The notes beneath the pieces are model-generated. The model was not told the DNA's origin. It ran no database searches and saw only the letters and a list, made by a program, of their open reading frames with translations. A program made the translations under genes and the position numbers. Positions 53,716 through 62,654 of a stretch of 64,000 bases of DNA are shown here, in pieces (the first letter of the stretch is position 1; each line of letters starts with the position of its first letter). Source of the DNA: Methylotuvimicrobium sp018830325 (GTDB lineage Bacteria > Pseudomonadota > Gammaproteobacteria > Methylococcales > Methylomonadaceae); the NCBI RefSeq assembly GCF_044788715.1, contig NZ_CP173170.1, positions 248,001 through 312,000 of the forward strand, read 5' to 3'.

Positions 53716-53940
53716 TTTTCCACAGACAGAATTCGCCTTCGAAAAAGATAAGTCCTTGCTCAGAAACTTAGTTTAGTTACTCAATCTTTAAGGGAGAAGA
53801 TAGATGTAAGATATTGATATATTTATATGTATGAACTTTGTGCATTTTTTATACAATTTGAATCAATATCAATAGTGATGCGGTATAAAGTGTTAATCAA
53901 ACAAGAGGTCCACAAATTTATCCACAGAAACTGTGAATAA
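53716..53940. other. Cluster of three DnaA-box matches in an AT-rich gap
   Basis: TTTTCCACA (53716-53724, plus), TTATCCACA (53918-53926, plus) and TTATTCACA (53932-53940, minus) all match the DnaA box TTWTNCACA exactly. The last two face each other six bases apart. The surrounding 53560-54000 is AT-rich, with a TATTGATAT/ATATCAATA inverted pair. It could be an origin-like, titration or DnaA-regulated site. No dnaA, gidA or parAB gene lies within the window. Confidence 0.45.
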
Positions 53941-54040
53941 CTTCGCATTTTTTCTTTTGTTAAATTCCACAAATTACGAACTCCGAAATTTTACTGTGAA
54001 AGTCACGCGGCAACCCATCTTGTTACTAACGACAAGGCGC

Positions 54041-54218
54041 AGCTGACTTTCATTTGCCGGGGTGATGGCAAGACCTTCAAGAGCGTTACTGTGAAAGTTC
54101 GAATTCCTTATCTAATTTTTCGATATGCAAAAATCTACTGTAAAAATGCCGGTTCCGAATAGGGTGCGGTTGCTCGACCTGCAGGAGTCGGTGGCAGGGA
54201 GCCGCCGTCAAACCCTGT
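54041..54218. repeat. Repeat fragments: CCGGGGTGATGGC block and partial GGGTGCGGT element
   Basis: 54041-54100 carries the block GACTTTCATTTGCCGGGGTG and ends in ACTGTGAAAGTTCG. At 54160-54218 GGGTGCGGTTGCTCGACC starts a truncated GGGTGCGGT-family element. The same order of blocks is seen, reversed, at 60.2-60.8 kb. Confidence 0.55.
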
Positions 54219-54354
54219 ATGATTAATTTAAATGAATTTTAGCCAGTTCCCGACGCCGTCTACCCTTTATTTCCCTTGCCAGGTGTTGAGCAAAATAGCA
54301 TTGCCATAAAAACAAAAATCTAACCGCGCAAAGTATAGCTATTGACGGCTTTCT

Positions 54355-54540
54355 TTAAACATAAACATCAATGCCACCCTCGGCTGCGGACGTCGACTCG
54401 ATCAATTTTACTACGGCTTCGCCTTCCGCTTCTTGTTGATCTTTAATTTTATTGAGTACCGCGACATTGGCATCAAGTGCGGTTTGCTGCACGGACATTC
54501 GGGTGGCTAGGTTGGCTATGCTCGAAACGGAATCTACCAT
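54355..54540 (-). CDS. YjfB-like small putative motility protein
   Basis: A 61-aa protein. MVDSVSSIANLATRMSVQQTALDANVAVLNKIKDQQ matches the YjfB (PF14070) pattern of short helical proteins often found among flagellar or chemotaxis genes. The function is unknown. An AGGGTC sequence close to the ATG may serve as ribosome binding site. No flagellar gene is nearby. Confidence 0.75.
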   Translation of the reverse strand: MVDSVSSIANLATRMSVQQTALDANVAVLNKIKDQQEAEGEAVVKLIESTSAAEGGIDVYV

Positions 54541-54800
54541 GACATGACCCTCGTTTTAATTAATGGCAAATAGGGTATCGGCAAGAGCGCTCGATAGTTG
54601 AGAGGGTGTTTCCGGTTTTACGAGAACAGGAATGAATTTTACGGTTCTCATGTATTTCTTAAAAAACCGGAATAGGGTAGCGCCGCATTTTCTATCGCAA
54701 GGAGCGTTAAAAGAGGCCCCTATAGAGCGGCGCTGAAAAGGGAGAAAAACGTTGGATTGTTATCCGATATAACGATACTGCTCAGTTAAATAGTAAATAG

Positions 54801-55187
54801 CTATTTTTTCTGGAAATAATAAATGTCGCCATATTTACCTTTGAGCGTCATGCTTTTTTCATCTTTTTCGAGTAGCGAAAAAATATCGAAGCGATCGGAG
54901 CGACCCAACAAGGCAATTTTCAGTTTGCCGTCCTCTATTACGTATTTTACCGGCAATTGGTCATAATATGAGCCCTCTCGAGGGATATTCGTAATAGTGA
55001 CTTTTCCGTTATTAAAAGCCCAAGTGTCTTCACGTTTTAGCTTTTCTTTGGCATCTATTGATTTTTTAGTATATTCCAGTTTCCACTTGCCTTGAACGTC
55101 TTGAATCGATTCGAAGGCGGCTTCAGCCCAAGCATGGCCTGTAATAACCATTAAACCTAATAAAGCTGCAAATTTTATAATTCTCAT
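54801..55187 (-). CDS. Small periplasmic lipocalin-like protein
   Basis: A 128-aa protein with a signal peptide (MRIIKFAALLGLMVITGHAWA). The mature part of about 105 residues looks like a small beta-barrel: IQDVQGKWKLEYTKK, YYDQLPVKYVIEDGKLKIAL, KSMTLKGKYGDIYYFQKK. This resembles lipocalin-like or DUF-type stress proteins; no ligand is known. AAGGG lies upstream of the ATG. Confidence 0.7.
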   Translation of the reverse strand: MRIIKFAALLGLMVITGHAWAEAAFESIQDVQGKWKLEYTKKSIDAKEKLKREDTWAFNNGKVTITNIPREGSYYDQLPVKYVIEDGKLKIALLGRSDRFDIFSLLEKDEKSMTLKGKYGDIYYFQKK

Positions 55188-55357
55188 AGTTTTACCCTTG
55201 TGTTATATAAGCGACTTCATTGTACGCGTGCTGAAGTAAAGTATCTCGAAATTTTTTGCAAGTTCGTTGTTTTCGATTAAGTGTGCCATATAGCTTTCGC
55301 AGTTCAAATTTGGGGATTAAGGAACGAGCATGAAAATAACTTCGACGAATGCTGAAA

Positions 55358-55461
55358 GGGGTTCGGTGGCTCGATTGACAGGCGTCGGCGGCAGGGATAG
55401 CCGCCGTCGAGCCTACATGGATGTATTCACGGCGTCCTGTCAAGCGAGTCGCCGAACCTCC
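55358..55461. repeat. GGGTGCGGT-family palindromic repeat, short copy
   Basis: Ends AGGGGTTCGGTGGCTCGATT and the complement of GCGAGTCGCCGAACCTC are inverted. The centre has AGCCGCCGTCGAGCCTAC and GGATGTATTCACGGCGTCC, shared with the copies at 5.7 and 60.3 kb. Open frames on either strand here are not genes. Confidence 0.65.
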
Positions 55462-55756
55462 ACAATGCCTAAAACTTGTAGAAGTAAATTTGTGCATATT
55501 CCTAACATATTGAGGCGGCGGGGCACGCCTCGCCACGCCATCCCCTGCTATCAGAAAGCAACAGCCTTATAGACTGGTCCGGCTAGTAACTGAACCCGCT
55601 AAAACTCATAGCTCCAAGAAGTAATTTTTCACGAAATCCTTATACGCTACTATTTTTAATTAATTTAACTACAATCAATTCCATGTGCGTCCTTCTTTTT
55701 CAAGTAAGAAGCCGCGGAGTAGATACCGATACAAAACGACATATTTTGGGCTATCC

Positions 55757-56260
55757 ATGCACGGCTATGAAATTGTAAATATCTGGCTTATCGGCGGCAT
55801 TATTCTCATGCTGCTGGAAATTTTGTTGCCCGGCGGCATAGTATTTTTTCTAGGACTCGGCGCCGTGCTGGTTTCCGCTTTGCTTTATGCCGGTTTGATA
55901 GAAGGCTGGTTACAAGCTTTTACCGTTTGGTTTATCGGCTCCCTAGCGTTGGTCTTCGGATTGCGTGGGGTCGCCCAAAAATTCGTTCCCGCACAAGTCG
56001 ATCAGGGCAAGACCGATGAAGACCTGGACGCCTACGATGCGCTTGCTAAAGTTTGCGAACCTATACCCGCAGGCGGAGAGGGGCGCATTGCGTTTCGAGG
56101 CAGCACTTGGAAAGCAAGAAGCTATCGAAATGACCAAAATTTGGACGTTGGGGCCGAGGTGCGCATCATTTTTCGCGAAAACCTGGTGTGGGTGGTTGAT
56201 GCCATCGAAAACAATAAAATTACGCACGAAACCGACTCGAATAATAACTCAATAAAATAG
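55757..56260 (+). CDS. Short NfeD-family membrane protein
   Basis: About 167 aa from ATG 55757 (MHGYEIVNIWLIGGIILMLLE). The frame is open from 55685, but that part is polar and basic. Two or three membrane helices (about 9-50, 55-80) are followed by a C-terminal OB-fold (GEGRIAFRGSTWKARS, GAEVRIIFRENLVWVV), the short NfeD2 type. Such proteins pair with SPFH/stomatin proteins in lipid-raft-like membrane platforms. It is the first gene of an operon with two stomatin paralogues (9-bp gap). Confidence 0.88.
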   Translation: MHGYEIVNIWLIGGIILMLLEILLPGGIVFFLGLGAVLVSALLYAGLIEGWLQAFTVWFIGSLALVFGLRGVAQKFVPAQVDQGKTDEDLDAYDALAKVCEPIPAGGEGRIAFRGSTWKARSYRNDQNLDVGAEVRIIFRENLVWVVDAIENNKITHETDSNNNSIK

Positions 56261-56269
56261 GAGTACGTT

Positions 56270-57193
56270 ATGCTTACTACCCTTACGATATTCGTCATAT
56301 TGGCCGGTATCATTTTTTGGAAGCTGTTGATTATCGTTCCGATGCGTCAATCTTGTGTCTTGGAGCGATTAGGCAATTTTCGATGCGTTCTGGACCCCGG
56401 TTATCATGTTGTCGTGCCCTTTTTGGACAAAGTGGCTTATCGCCATGAGATTCGCGAGCAAGTGTTCGATATTCCGGCACAAAGCTGCATCACCCGAGAC
56501 AATATACAGGTTGCGGTCGACGGTATCGTCTATTTGAAAGTGATGGATGCCAAGCGGGCCAGTTACGGAATCGGCGATTATCAAATGGCCAGCGTCAATT
56601 TGGCGCAAACGACGATGCGTTCCGAAATCGGTAAGCTGACGCTTGGCGATACTTTTTATGAGCGCGATAAATTGAATGAAGCGATCGTGCGGGAAATCGA
56701 CAAAGCCTCGGACCCTTGGGGAATCAAGGTCATGCGTTACGAAATCAAAAATATATCGCCTTCCGCGCAAGTGGTGCATACCTTGGAAAAGCAAATGGAG
56801 GCCGAACGCGAAAAGCGCGCGGAAATTACCTTGGCCATGGCGGAAAAAGAGTCGAAAATTTTAATATCGGAAGGCCATCGTCAGGAGGCGATTAATTTTT
56901 CCGAAGGTCAGAAACAAAAACGCATCAACGAGGCGTTAGGGCGCGCGAGTGAAATTGGCATACTGGCCGAAGCCTCCGCCGAGGGTTTGCAGAAAGTCGC
57001 CGCGGCCATCAAGAAGCCGGGCGGCGATATGGCGGTAAAAATGCGTTTGGTCGAGGATTTTATCGATCGAACAGGCGAGGTCATGAAAGGGGCCAATGTG
57101 TCGGTGTTGCCTACCGATCTTGCTCACATCAAAGGTCTGCTGTCGGCGCTTAATCAAAACCTGCCCATCGCTAAAATGGGAGCAAACAAATGA
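56270..57193 (+). CDS. SPFH/stomatin (band 7) protein, paralogue 1
   Basis: A protein of 307 aa. An N-terminal membrane helix (about 3-22) is followed by the SPFH domain: RQSCVLERLGNFRCVLDPGYHVVVPFLD, DNIQVAVDGIVYLKVMD, YQMASVNLAQTTMRSEIGKLTLG, KVMRYEIKNISPSAQVV. A helical tail rich in Glu/Lys/Arg (MEAEREKRAEITLAMAEKESK) forms the oligomerisation region. It scaffolds membrane microdomains and partners with NfeD proteins. AGGAG precedes the ATG. ATGA overlap with the next gene. Confidence 0.93.
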   Translation: MLTTLTIFVILAGIIFWKLLIIVPMRQSCVLERLGNFRCVLDPGYHVVVPFLDKVAYRHEIREQVFDIPAQSCITRDNIQVAVDGIVYLKVMDAKRASYGIGDYQMASVNLAQTTMRSEIGKLTLGDTFYERDKLNEAIVREIDKASDPWGIKVMRYEIKNISPSAQVVHTLEKQMEAEREKRAEITLAMAEKESKILISEGHRQEAINFSEGQKQKRINEALGRASEIGILAEASAEGLQKVAAAIKKPGGDMAVKMRLVEDFIDRTGEVMKGANVSVLPTDLAHIKGLLSALNQNLPIAKMGANK

Positions 57194-58137
57194 ATAACGA
57201 AGTCAGTCCAATCGATTTGTTCAATTTTGCCGTATGGGGCATCATTTTTCTTGTCATTATTACTCAGCTGTTTCGTTCCATACGCATCGTTTCCACGCGC
57301 ACCGCGTTGATCGTCGAGCGTTTAGGCAAGTATAAGGCTACATTGGGCCCCGGTTTTCATGTGCTGATCCCGTTTATCGATGTCGTGACCGCAATACAGG
57401 ACTTGCGCGAAGAAACCATTGATGTCCCGCCGCAAGAATGTTTTTCTAAGGACGAGGTACAAGTCGAAGTCGACGGCGTCATTTATATGTCGGTTTCCGA
57501 TCCTATTAAAGCGACTTATGGCGTGACTGATTATCGATTTGCCGCGATGCAGTTGGCGCAGACCACGACCCGTTCGGTGATCGGTACGTTGGAGTTGGAC
57601 AAAACTTTCGAAGAGCGCGACATGATCAGTCAAGCGGTGGTGGATACGCTCAATGCCGCGGGTGAAACCTGGGGCGTGCATGTGCATCGTTACGAAATCA
57701 AGAATATCAAGCCGCCGAGCACGGTTCAGAGCGCGATGGAAAAACAAGTGACCGCCGAGCGGGAAAAGCGCGCCATTCTGGCCAGAGCCGAAGGCGACAA
57801 GCAAAGCCGGATTAACACTTCCGAGGGTACGATGCGCGAACTGATCAATTTGTCGGAAGGTGAACGCCAACGCTTGGTCAATGAGGCCGAAGGTAGGGCG
57901 TCCGAAATTTTGGCCTTGGCGACCGCGACGGCCGAATCCATCGAGAAAATCGGTAATGCAGTCGTCCAGCCGGGCGGCGAGGAAGCCATCAAACTCAATT
58001 TATCGGAAAAGTTTATCGATAATATCGCGCATTTGGCCGATGCCGAGACTTCGGTGATCTTCCCGGCCGATTTGACTAATTTGAACCAGTTGTTGGAAGC
58101 GCTCGATTTACATATTGAGCGTAAGGCAAGTGCATGA
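57190..58137 (+). CDS. SPFH/stomatin (band 7) protein, paralogue 2
   Basis: A protein of 315 aa, a tandem duplicate-type relative of the preceding gene: IVSTRTALIVERLGKYKATLGPGFHVLIPFID, DEVQVEVDGVIYMSVSD, HRYEIKNIKPPSTV, MEKQVTAEREKRAILARAEGDKQS. It begins inside the stop of paralogue 1 (ATGA). Two different stomatins in one operon may build a hetero-oligomeric scaffold. Its stop codon lies one base before a family 2 MITE (58139), which separates it from the long NfeD gene. Confidence 0.93.
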   Translation: MNNEVSPIDLFNFAVWGIIFLVIITQLFRSIRIVSTRTALIVERLGKYKATLGPGFHVLIPFIDVVTAIQDLREETIDVPPQECFSKDEVQVEVDGVIYMSVSDPIKATYGVTDYRFAAMQLAQTTTRSVIGTLELDKTFEERDMISQAVVDTLNAAGETWGVHVHRYEIKNIKPPSTVQSAMEKQVTAEREKRAILARAEGDKQSRINTSEGTMRELINLSEGERQRLVNEAEGRASEILALATATAESIEKIGNAVVQPGGEEAIKLNLSEKFIDNIAHLADAETSVIFPADLTNLNQLLEALDLHIERKASA

Positions 58138-58138
58138 T

Positions 58139-58335
58139 CCTAAAAAGAGCAGTTGGTATGTGTTGTAGACCGTTCGTGCTGAGCCAAGTCGAAGCATGAA
58201 GGGTCTACAACACTTTCTCCGGCTTGGTGAAGCCTCAAACTACCCCTCACCCTTCGACAGGGCTCTCCTGAGCGCAGCCGGAGAAGGGTGAGGGCGAACG
58301 GTAGTTTGAGGCACTCAACGGCTCTTTTTTTTCGG
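58139..58335. mobile_element. MITE-like element, family 2, copy B
   Basis: A 197-bp element. The left end CCTAAAAAGAGCAGTTG is identical to copy A; the right end (CAACGGCTCTTTTTTTTCGG) is degenerate. It is flanked by ATGAT (58134-58138) and ATGAC (58336-58340), a probable 5-bp target duplication with one change. The interior matches copy A (38299-38490) in reverse orientation: two long hairpins with GACCGTTCG and GTAGTTTGAG arms. It lies between stomatin 2 and the long NfeD gene, so it likely affects read-through within the operon. Confidence 0.8.
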
Positions 58336-58356
58336 ATGACGGGTTTGACTTCTTAG

Positions 58357-60123
58357 ATGAACTTATTATTTCGTATACTCCTCTCAATCAAGTCGTTGCC
58401 AATGCTTGTCGGCGCTTGCCTGTTATTATCGCTGATTTTCGGTATAGGCGGCTTGGCGCACGGAAAAACACCGAATGATTCAGCGGCTCCCGTATACCTG
58501 GTAAACATAGATGCCGTAATCAATCCGGGCACGTCCGCCCTGCTTGAGCATGCAATCGAAACAGCAGAAGTCCATTCCGCAGCTGCGTTGATCTTACGAA
58601 TCAATACCCCTGGAGGATTACTGAGCAGTACGCGAGACATGGTTCGTGCAATTTCGGAGTCTAAGGTGCCAGTCATTGGTTATGTGGGCCCTGCCGGCGC
58701 CAGTGCGACATCGGCCGGTGCATTTATTTTGCTGTCTACGCACCTTGCGGTGATGAATTCCGGTACGAATGTCGGTGCCGCATCACCGGTTGCGGGCGAT
58801 GGCGGCGAGATACAAGGTACCATGGCAAAGAAAATCATGAGCGACACCCGGGCTTTCATGCGGGGTATCGCCAAGCATCACAATCGCAATGCGGATATTG
58901 CCGAACGTTTCGTTTCAGAAGCCGAAAGCCTATCCGCCGACGAAGCCTTGGAAGCCAATGTGGTCGATCTGGTGGTGTCGGGATTTTCTGATCTGATAAA
59001 AGGCGTTGACGGACGAGAAATTCAATTTCAGGGTCAATTGCTTATACTGGCTCTCTCGGATAAAGAAATTCGCCAGATTACCCCGCGGTTTATCGATCAT
59101 ATTTTGAGTTTAGTCGCGCATCCGCAGATAGCGCACATGCTAATTTCTGTGGGGCTACTCGCGATTTTTATCGAAATGCTCGCTCCGGGCCTAACCCTTC
59201 CCGGTATCCTCGGCACGATCGCGCTGGTTTTGGGCTTGGTCGGCATGCAAGCCTTACCCGTTAACCTTGGTTTTCTATTGCTGTTATTGTTCGGTATTGC
59301 GTTGATGATCGCCGAATATTTCGTTGCCGGCTTCGGCGTACTGGGTATCGGCGGAGCGATCGCCTTCGTGCTGGGTAGTTTGAATCTATTCGACGGCCCC
59401 ATCCCGGCCGATCAGAGCAACACGATATTATCGGTGAGTATTGCAGTGAGTGCCGCAATGCTGCTCGCTACGTTGCTTATCACCGGCAGCTTTATTTTTG
59501 GTTCGCGCAATAAAAGCTTGAAAGGCAAAATCGGGGAAGCAATGGTCGATTTCGATAGCAATGGCTATGTGCTGATCGATCAACAACGATTCTCTGCCGA
59601 TACGCTCGAACCGCTACGTCACGGCGATCGGATCGAGGTTGTTAAAATTGATCGGAACGACCGCTTACTGGTTAAAAAATCACGGCAAAATTTGCCTGGC
59701 ACGACAGACAAATCGGTCGATGAAGCCAAGCAGACGGTCGCTGAGTCCCGTAGCATGATTCGGCGAATCGAACAGGCCGGCAATCGAATTCATAATCAAG
59801 AATTCAACAGTAGGATAGAGCGTATCTGTAGGGTTGCCGATAGTATTTTGAGCGAAATCGAAGCCGATCCGCGAGATATTCGCAAAGCTCGAAAATTTCT
59901 TAATGTTTATCTCGATGGAGCGATGCAAGTCACCGAAGGCTATGCGAAAACGCACAGTCATATCCAATCCGGTCAATTGACACAGAATTTTCGTAATGTA
60001 CTCGAAACGATTGAAGCAACATTTCTGGAACAGCAACAAAAATTGTTTGAAGATGACCTATTCGATCTTGATGTCAAAATAGAAGTATTAACCGCGCAAC
60101 TTAAACGGGAAGGTATTCGTTGA
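58357..60123 (+). CDS. Long NfeD membrane serine protease with C-terminal XpaC-like domain
   Basis: A protein of 588 aa. A signal/anchor helix (about 12-33) is followed by a ClpP-class protease domain: LILRINTPGGLLSSTRDMV, GYVGPAGASATSAGAFIL (Ser116 or Ser119 as nucleophile), MAKKIMSDTRAFMR (Lys158/159). Then several membrane helices (about 245-380) and the NfeD OB-fold (GKIGEAMVDFDSNGYVLIDQQRF). Unusually, a further roughly 120-residue helical domain follows: RIERICRVADSILSEIEADP, RKARKFLNVYLDGAMQVTEGY and FEDDLFDLDVKIEVLTAQLKREG, which matches XpaC, a partner of the TelA toxic-anion-resistance family. The protease part probably cleaves membrane proteins near the two stomatins upstream. Confidence 0.88.
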   Translation: MNLLFRILLSIKSLPMLVGACLLLSLIFGIGGLAHGKTPNDSAAPVYLVNIDAVINPGTSALLEHAIETAEVHSAAALILRINTPGGLLSSTRDMVRAISESKVPVIGYVGPAGASATSAGAFILLSTHLAVMNSGTNVGAASPVAGDGGEIQGTMAKKIMSDTRAFMRGIAKHHNRNADIAERFVSEAESLSADEALEANVVDLVVSGFSDLIKGVDGREIQFQGQLLILALSDKEIRQITPRFIDHILSLVAHPQIAHMLISVGLLAIFIEMLAPGLTLPGILGTIALVLGLVGMQALPVNLGFLLLLLFGIALMIAEYFVAGFGVLGIGGAIAFVLGSLNLFDGPIPADQSNTILSVSIAVSAAMLLATLLITGSFIFGSRNKSLKGKIGEAMVDFDSNGYVLIDQQRFSADTLEPLRHGDRIEVVKIDRNDRLLVKKSRQNLPGTTDKSVDEAKQTVAESRSMIRRIEQAGNRIHNQEFNSRIERICRVADSILSEIEADPRDIRKARKFLNVYLDGAMQVTEGYAKTHSHIQSGQLTQNFRNVLETIEATFLEQQQKLFEDDLFDLDVKIEVLTAQLKREGIR

Positions 60124-60136
60124 TGCCGGAGCCTAT

Positions 60137-60171
60137 CGTTCCCACAGAGCATTCGGCCCCTTGTGGGAACG
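60137..60171. repeat. REP-like palindrome after the NfeD gene
   Basis: Arms CGTTCCCACA and TGTGGGAACG are perfect over 10 bp, with a 15-base loop. 14 bp after the stop codon; likely a REP element serving as mRNA 3' end. Confidence 0.6.
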
Positions 60172-60290
60172 ACAATTTCCGATAGACTGAATAGTTACAA
60201 TTTCGACAGCATTCATTACCCACTGGTTTTCTTTGTAACGTTCATGAAGGCTTGGCCATCGCCCCGGCAAATGAAAGTTCTCTGGTGGCG

Positions 60291-60464
60291 GAGGGTGCGG
60301 TCACTCGGTCGACAGGACGCCGTGAACCCAGCACCTAAATTACCTAAGATAGTCAACCATAGCCAATGAGCTATGGAATTTAGGTGCTGGGTGAATACGT
60401 CCATGTAGGCTCGACGGCGGCTGTCCTTGCCGCCGACGCCTGCCGATCGAGCAACCGCACCCTC
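60291..60464. repeat. GGGTGCGGT-family palindromic repeat, tandem copy 1
   Basis: Ends GAGGGTGCGGT and ACCGCACCCTC are inverted. Inside, a 16-bp stem (ACCCAGCACCTAAATT / AATTTAGGTGCTGGGT) encloses a smaller CATAGC/GCTATG stem; a GACGGCGGC/GCCGCCG stem follows. 112 bases (60311-60422) are identical to copy 2 (60607-60718). Confidence 0.8.
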
Positions 60465-60587
60465 TCCGGAACCGGCATTGTGTTGAATATAAAAAAATTA
60501 GATAAAGAGTCCGAATCTACGAACTTTCACAGTAACGATCATGAAGAAGCTGCCATCGCCCCGGCAAATGAAAGTGCGAGGGATGAC

Positions 60588-60760
60588 TGGGTACGGTCAC
60601 TCGCCCGACAGGACGCCGTGAACCCAGCACCTAAATTACCTAAGATAGTCAACCATAGCCAATGAGCTATGGAATTTAGGTGCTGGGTGAATACGTCCAT
60701 GTAGGCTCGACGGCGGCTTTCCCTGCCGCCGACGCCTGCCGGTCGAGCAACCGCACCCGC
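60588..60760. repeat. GGGTGCGGT-family palindromic repeat, tandem copy 2
   Basis: Lies 296 bases after copy 1 and shares the block GGCAAATGAAAGT upstream as well, so the whole unit of about 296 bp was duplicated. The left end is slightly changed (GTACGGTCACTCG). The right end CGAGCAACCGCACCC matches. Confidence 0.8.
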
Positions 60761-61118
60761 TTCGGTTCGCGTACTTTCACAGTAACAGAATTCGTAAAAA
60801 GATTTTTATCATTAGTTCCTCTCATCGCCATCCAAGATAAAGTATCTTGGTCCTCTTCATCCCAAGATTGATGGGATAATTGAACGACAACAGGTTTCGG
60901 TTTATTCTGAAACCAGTAAGAGACCTTGTCGCACCATGTCAAGTATAATAATTCCACTGGTACCGCAATGGACGCTCGGCTGGTTATACCTATCGTACTT
61001 CAAATTACGACATTAACGTATGGACCTGCCATAGAGCCGACACGGATATCATTGTCTTTTGACTATGATGACAACCCTATTCGAACCTTAAAAAAAAGCA
61101 CGTAGGAGCAGGCGCACG
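60761..61118. other. Gap with a possible gene remnant
   Basis: ACTTTCACAGTAAC (about 60773) repeats the motif seen before both tandem copies. A minus-strand frame reading about 75 residues (SIAVPVELLYLTWCDKVSYW-type) runs from about 61000 into the repeat. It has no ATG and no recognised family; it may be the end of a gene destroyed by the repeat, or chance. Confidence 0.35.
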
Positions 61119-62654
61119 ATGACTGTTGAACTTATGATTAACTTTGCGGTGCAGTTTCTTGGAACCGTGGCGGTACTATTCCTGGCCTATCGTTCCTTCC
61201 AAAAACGTCGGATTCAATTAGGTGCAGAACCGACGCTTCCGCAATATTTTATCCGCAGAACCACCTATTGGTTAGGCGTTGTGTCGTACTGCACGCTCAT
61301 GGCAGCTCTTTATTTATTACTGACTTTGCAGTGGTTGCCCTTGGAGCCGTTGATAACGCTTATCGTTAAAAACCTTCGTTCTCGGGAATTGTTGGATCTT
61401 CTGAACGGCTTGGACGGAACCACGATCGTACCGTTGATTACCGCCGGGCTATTTTTATTTTTTATCGCTTGGGAAAGTAAAATTAACCCCTTGCTAATTT
61501 TGAGAGACAACATACATGATGCTTTTGCCATCCCAACTAAAGCGGTAGAGGTCTATAACGCTCTGATTGCCTCAAGATTATCGGCGGTTGACGATAAACT
61601 GAAAGAGCAAATTGCCAGTCGACTGTTGGTGTCGAGTATCGACCCCGGCGACTTCGACATGTCCAGTGCCACGGTCGAATATAAATGGGCTCATAATTGC
61701 CTGCTATTTGATCGTATACAATATTATGCGAATCAGTCGTCTTTTCGTCGATTGTTCAACGAACCATCTCTGAAATGGGGGGAAATTTGTATTTCCTATA
61801 ATGCCATGTCGGAAAAAGTGGCGGTTTGGAAGGAAGCGGAGCCGCATTACACCAAGACGGTCAAGTTAATCAAGGAACTGGATCAACTCACCGGTTTGTT
61901 GTGCCGCATGCTCGCCTCTTTGATCGTGTTCGGTAGCGCCAGCGAGAACGATATTTGGGCAACCGTGAAACAACTCGGCGGGAATGTTCACGAAGCCCGA
62001 TTGAAACACACCTATAAGTATATTTTGATTTTCATGGCGGCCTCCGCTATCGGAGTCATATTGGGTCGAGAAATTTCGGTTTCGTTACACAATGCTTTCC
62101 TGTTTCCGAATAAGCCTTTGGCCCACTTTAGCTATACGACGCTTCGGTGGCTCGCCTATGTCATGCCGATGTATGTTCTTCCGTTAGCGCTGGTTTTTGT
62201 TTCACGTACGCTTGCCTTCAGGCGCCAGCGGGAGCAATACGATCGCTATTACGGATTTTACATGACGATGATGATCATGGGTTTTATTGTCAGTACCACG
62301 GTATCGACACTCGTACTCGAGTTAACCTTCTATCGCCGAGAATATTTCAACTTTTTGGAAAGCTTTTTAGATCATATGCGTTGGGGAATCCTGCCTGCGC
62401 TGATATGCGGTTTTGTGGCCTATCGAATGGACACGCCAGTGACTGAATCGGAAACGCTAGGTAAATGCCTGGTAAACGCGACATTGCGATTTCTTGGGTG
62501 GGGAGCTGTCGCCGTTATTATCATGCTTTATGCGACCGACGACTTAATCATACAAGAGTCGAATCTGCGGTTTACTTTAGTCGGTACGGCTTTCTTCGTG
62601 GTTGGTCTGTTAGGAGCCACTGCCCGTTTTAAAACAGCGCGTGCTGACGATTAG
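61119..62654 (+). CDS. Large multi-pass membrane protein of unknown function
   Basis: A protein of 511 aa. About eight hydrophobic helices: three in the first 120 residues, then a roughly 170-residue soluble region (about 125-295, charged, helical, with YKWAHNCLLFDRIQYYANQSSFRRLF), then five in the last 200 residues. No enzyme or transporter motif was recognised. AGGAG lies 11 bases before the ATG. The next gene, 194 bp downstream on the same strand, is also a large membrane protein, so they may form a pair. Confidence 0.7.
   Translation: MTVELMINFAVQFLGTVAVLFLAYRSFQKRRIQLGAEPTLPQYFIRRTTYWLGVVSYCTLMAALYLLLTLQWLPLEPLITLIVKNLRSRELLDLLNGLDGTTIVPLITAGLFLFFIAWESKINPLLILRDNIHDAFAIPTKAVEVYNALIASRLSAVDDKLKEQIASRLLVSSIDPGDFDMSSATVEYKWAHNCLLFDRIQYYANQSSFRRLFNEPSLKWGEICISYNAMSEKVAVWKEAEPHYTKTVKLIKELDQLTGLLCRMLASLIVFGSASENDIWATVKQLGGNVHEARLKHTYKYILIFMAASAIGVILGREISVSLHNAFLFPNKPLAHFSYTTLRWLAYVMPMYVLPLALVFVSRTLAFRRQREQYDRYYGFYMTMMIMGFIVSTTVSTLVLELTFYRREYFNFLESFLDHMRWGILPALICGFVAYRMDTPVTESETLGKCLVNATLRFLGWGAVAVIIMLYATDDLIIQESNLRFTLVGTAFFVVGLLGATARFKTARADD

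Noticed and set aside
55192..55572. Overlapping frames on both strands
   Set aside because: Both read through the palindromic repeat; translation is Arg/Ser-rich and differs by strand only as a mirror of the repeat.
60676..60957. Minus-strand open frame of about 93 codons with GTG start
   Set aside because: Its 3' half is the GGGTGCGGT repeat and the 5' half has no recognised family, so it is at best a remnant.
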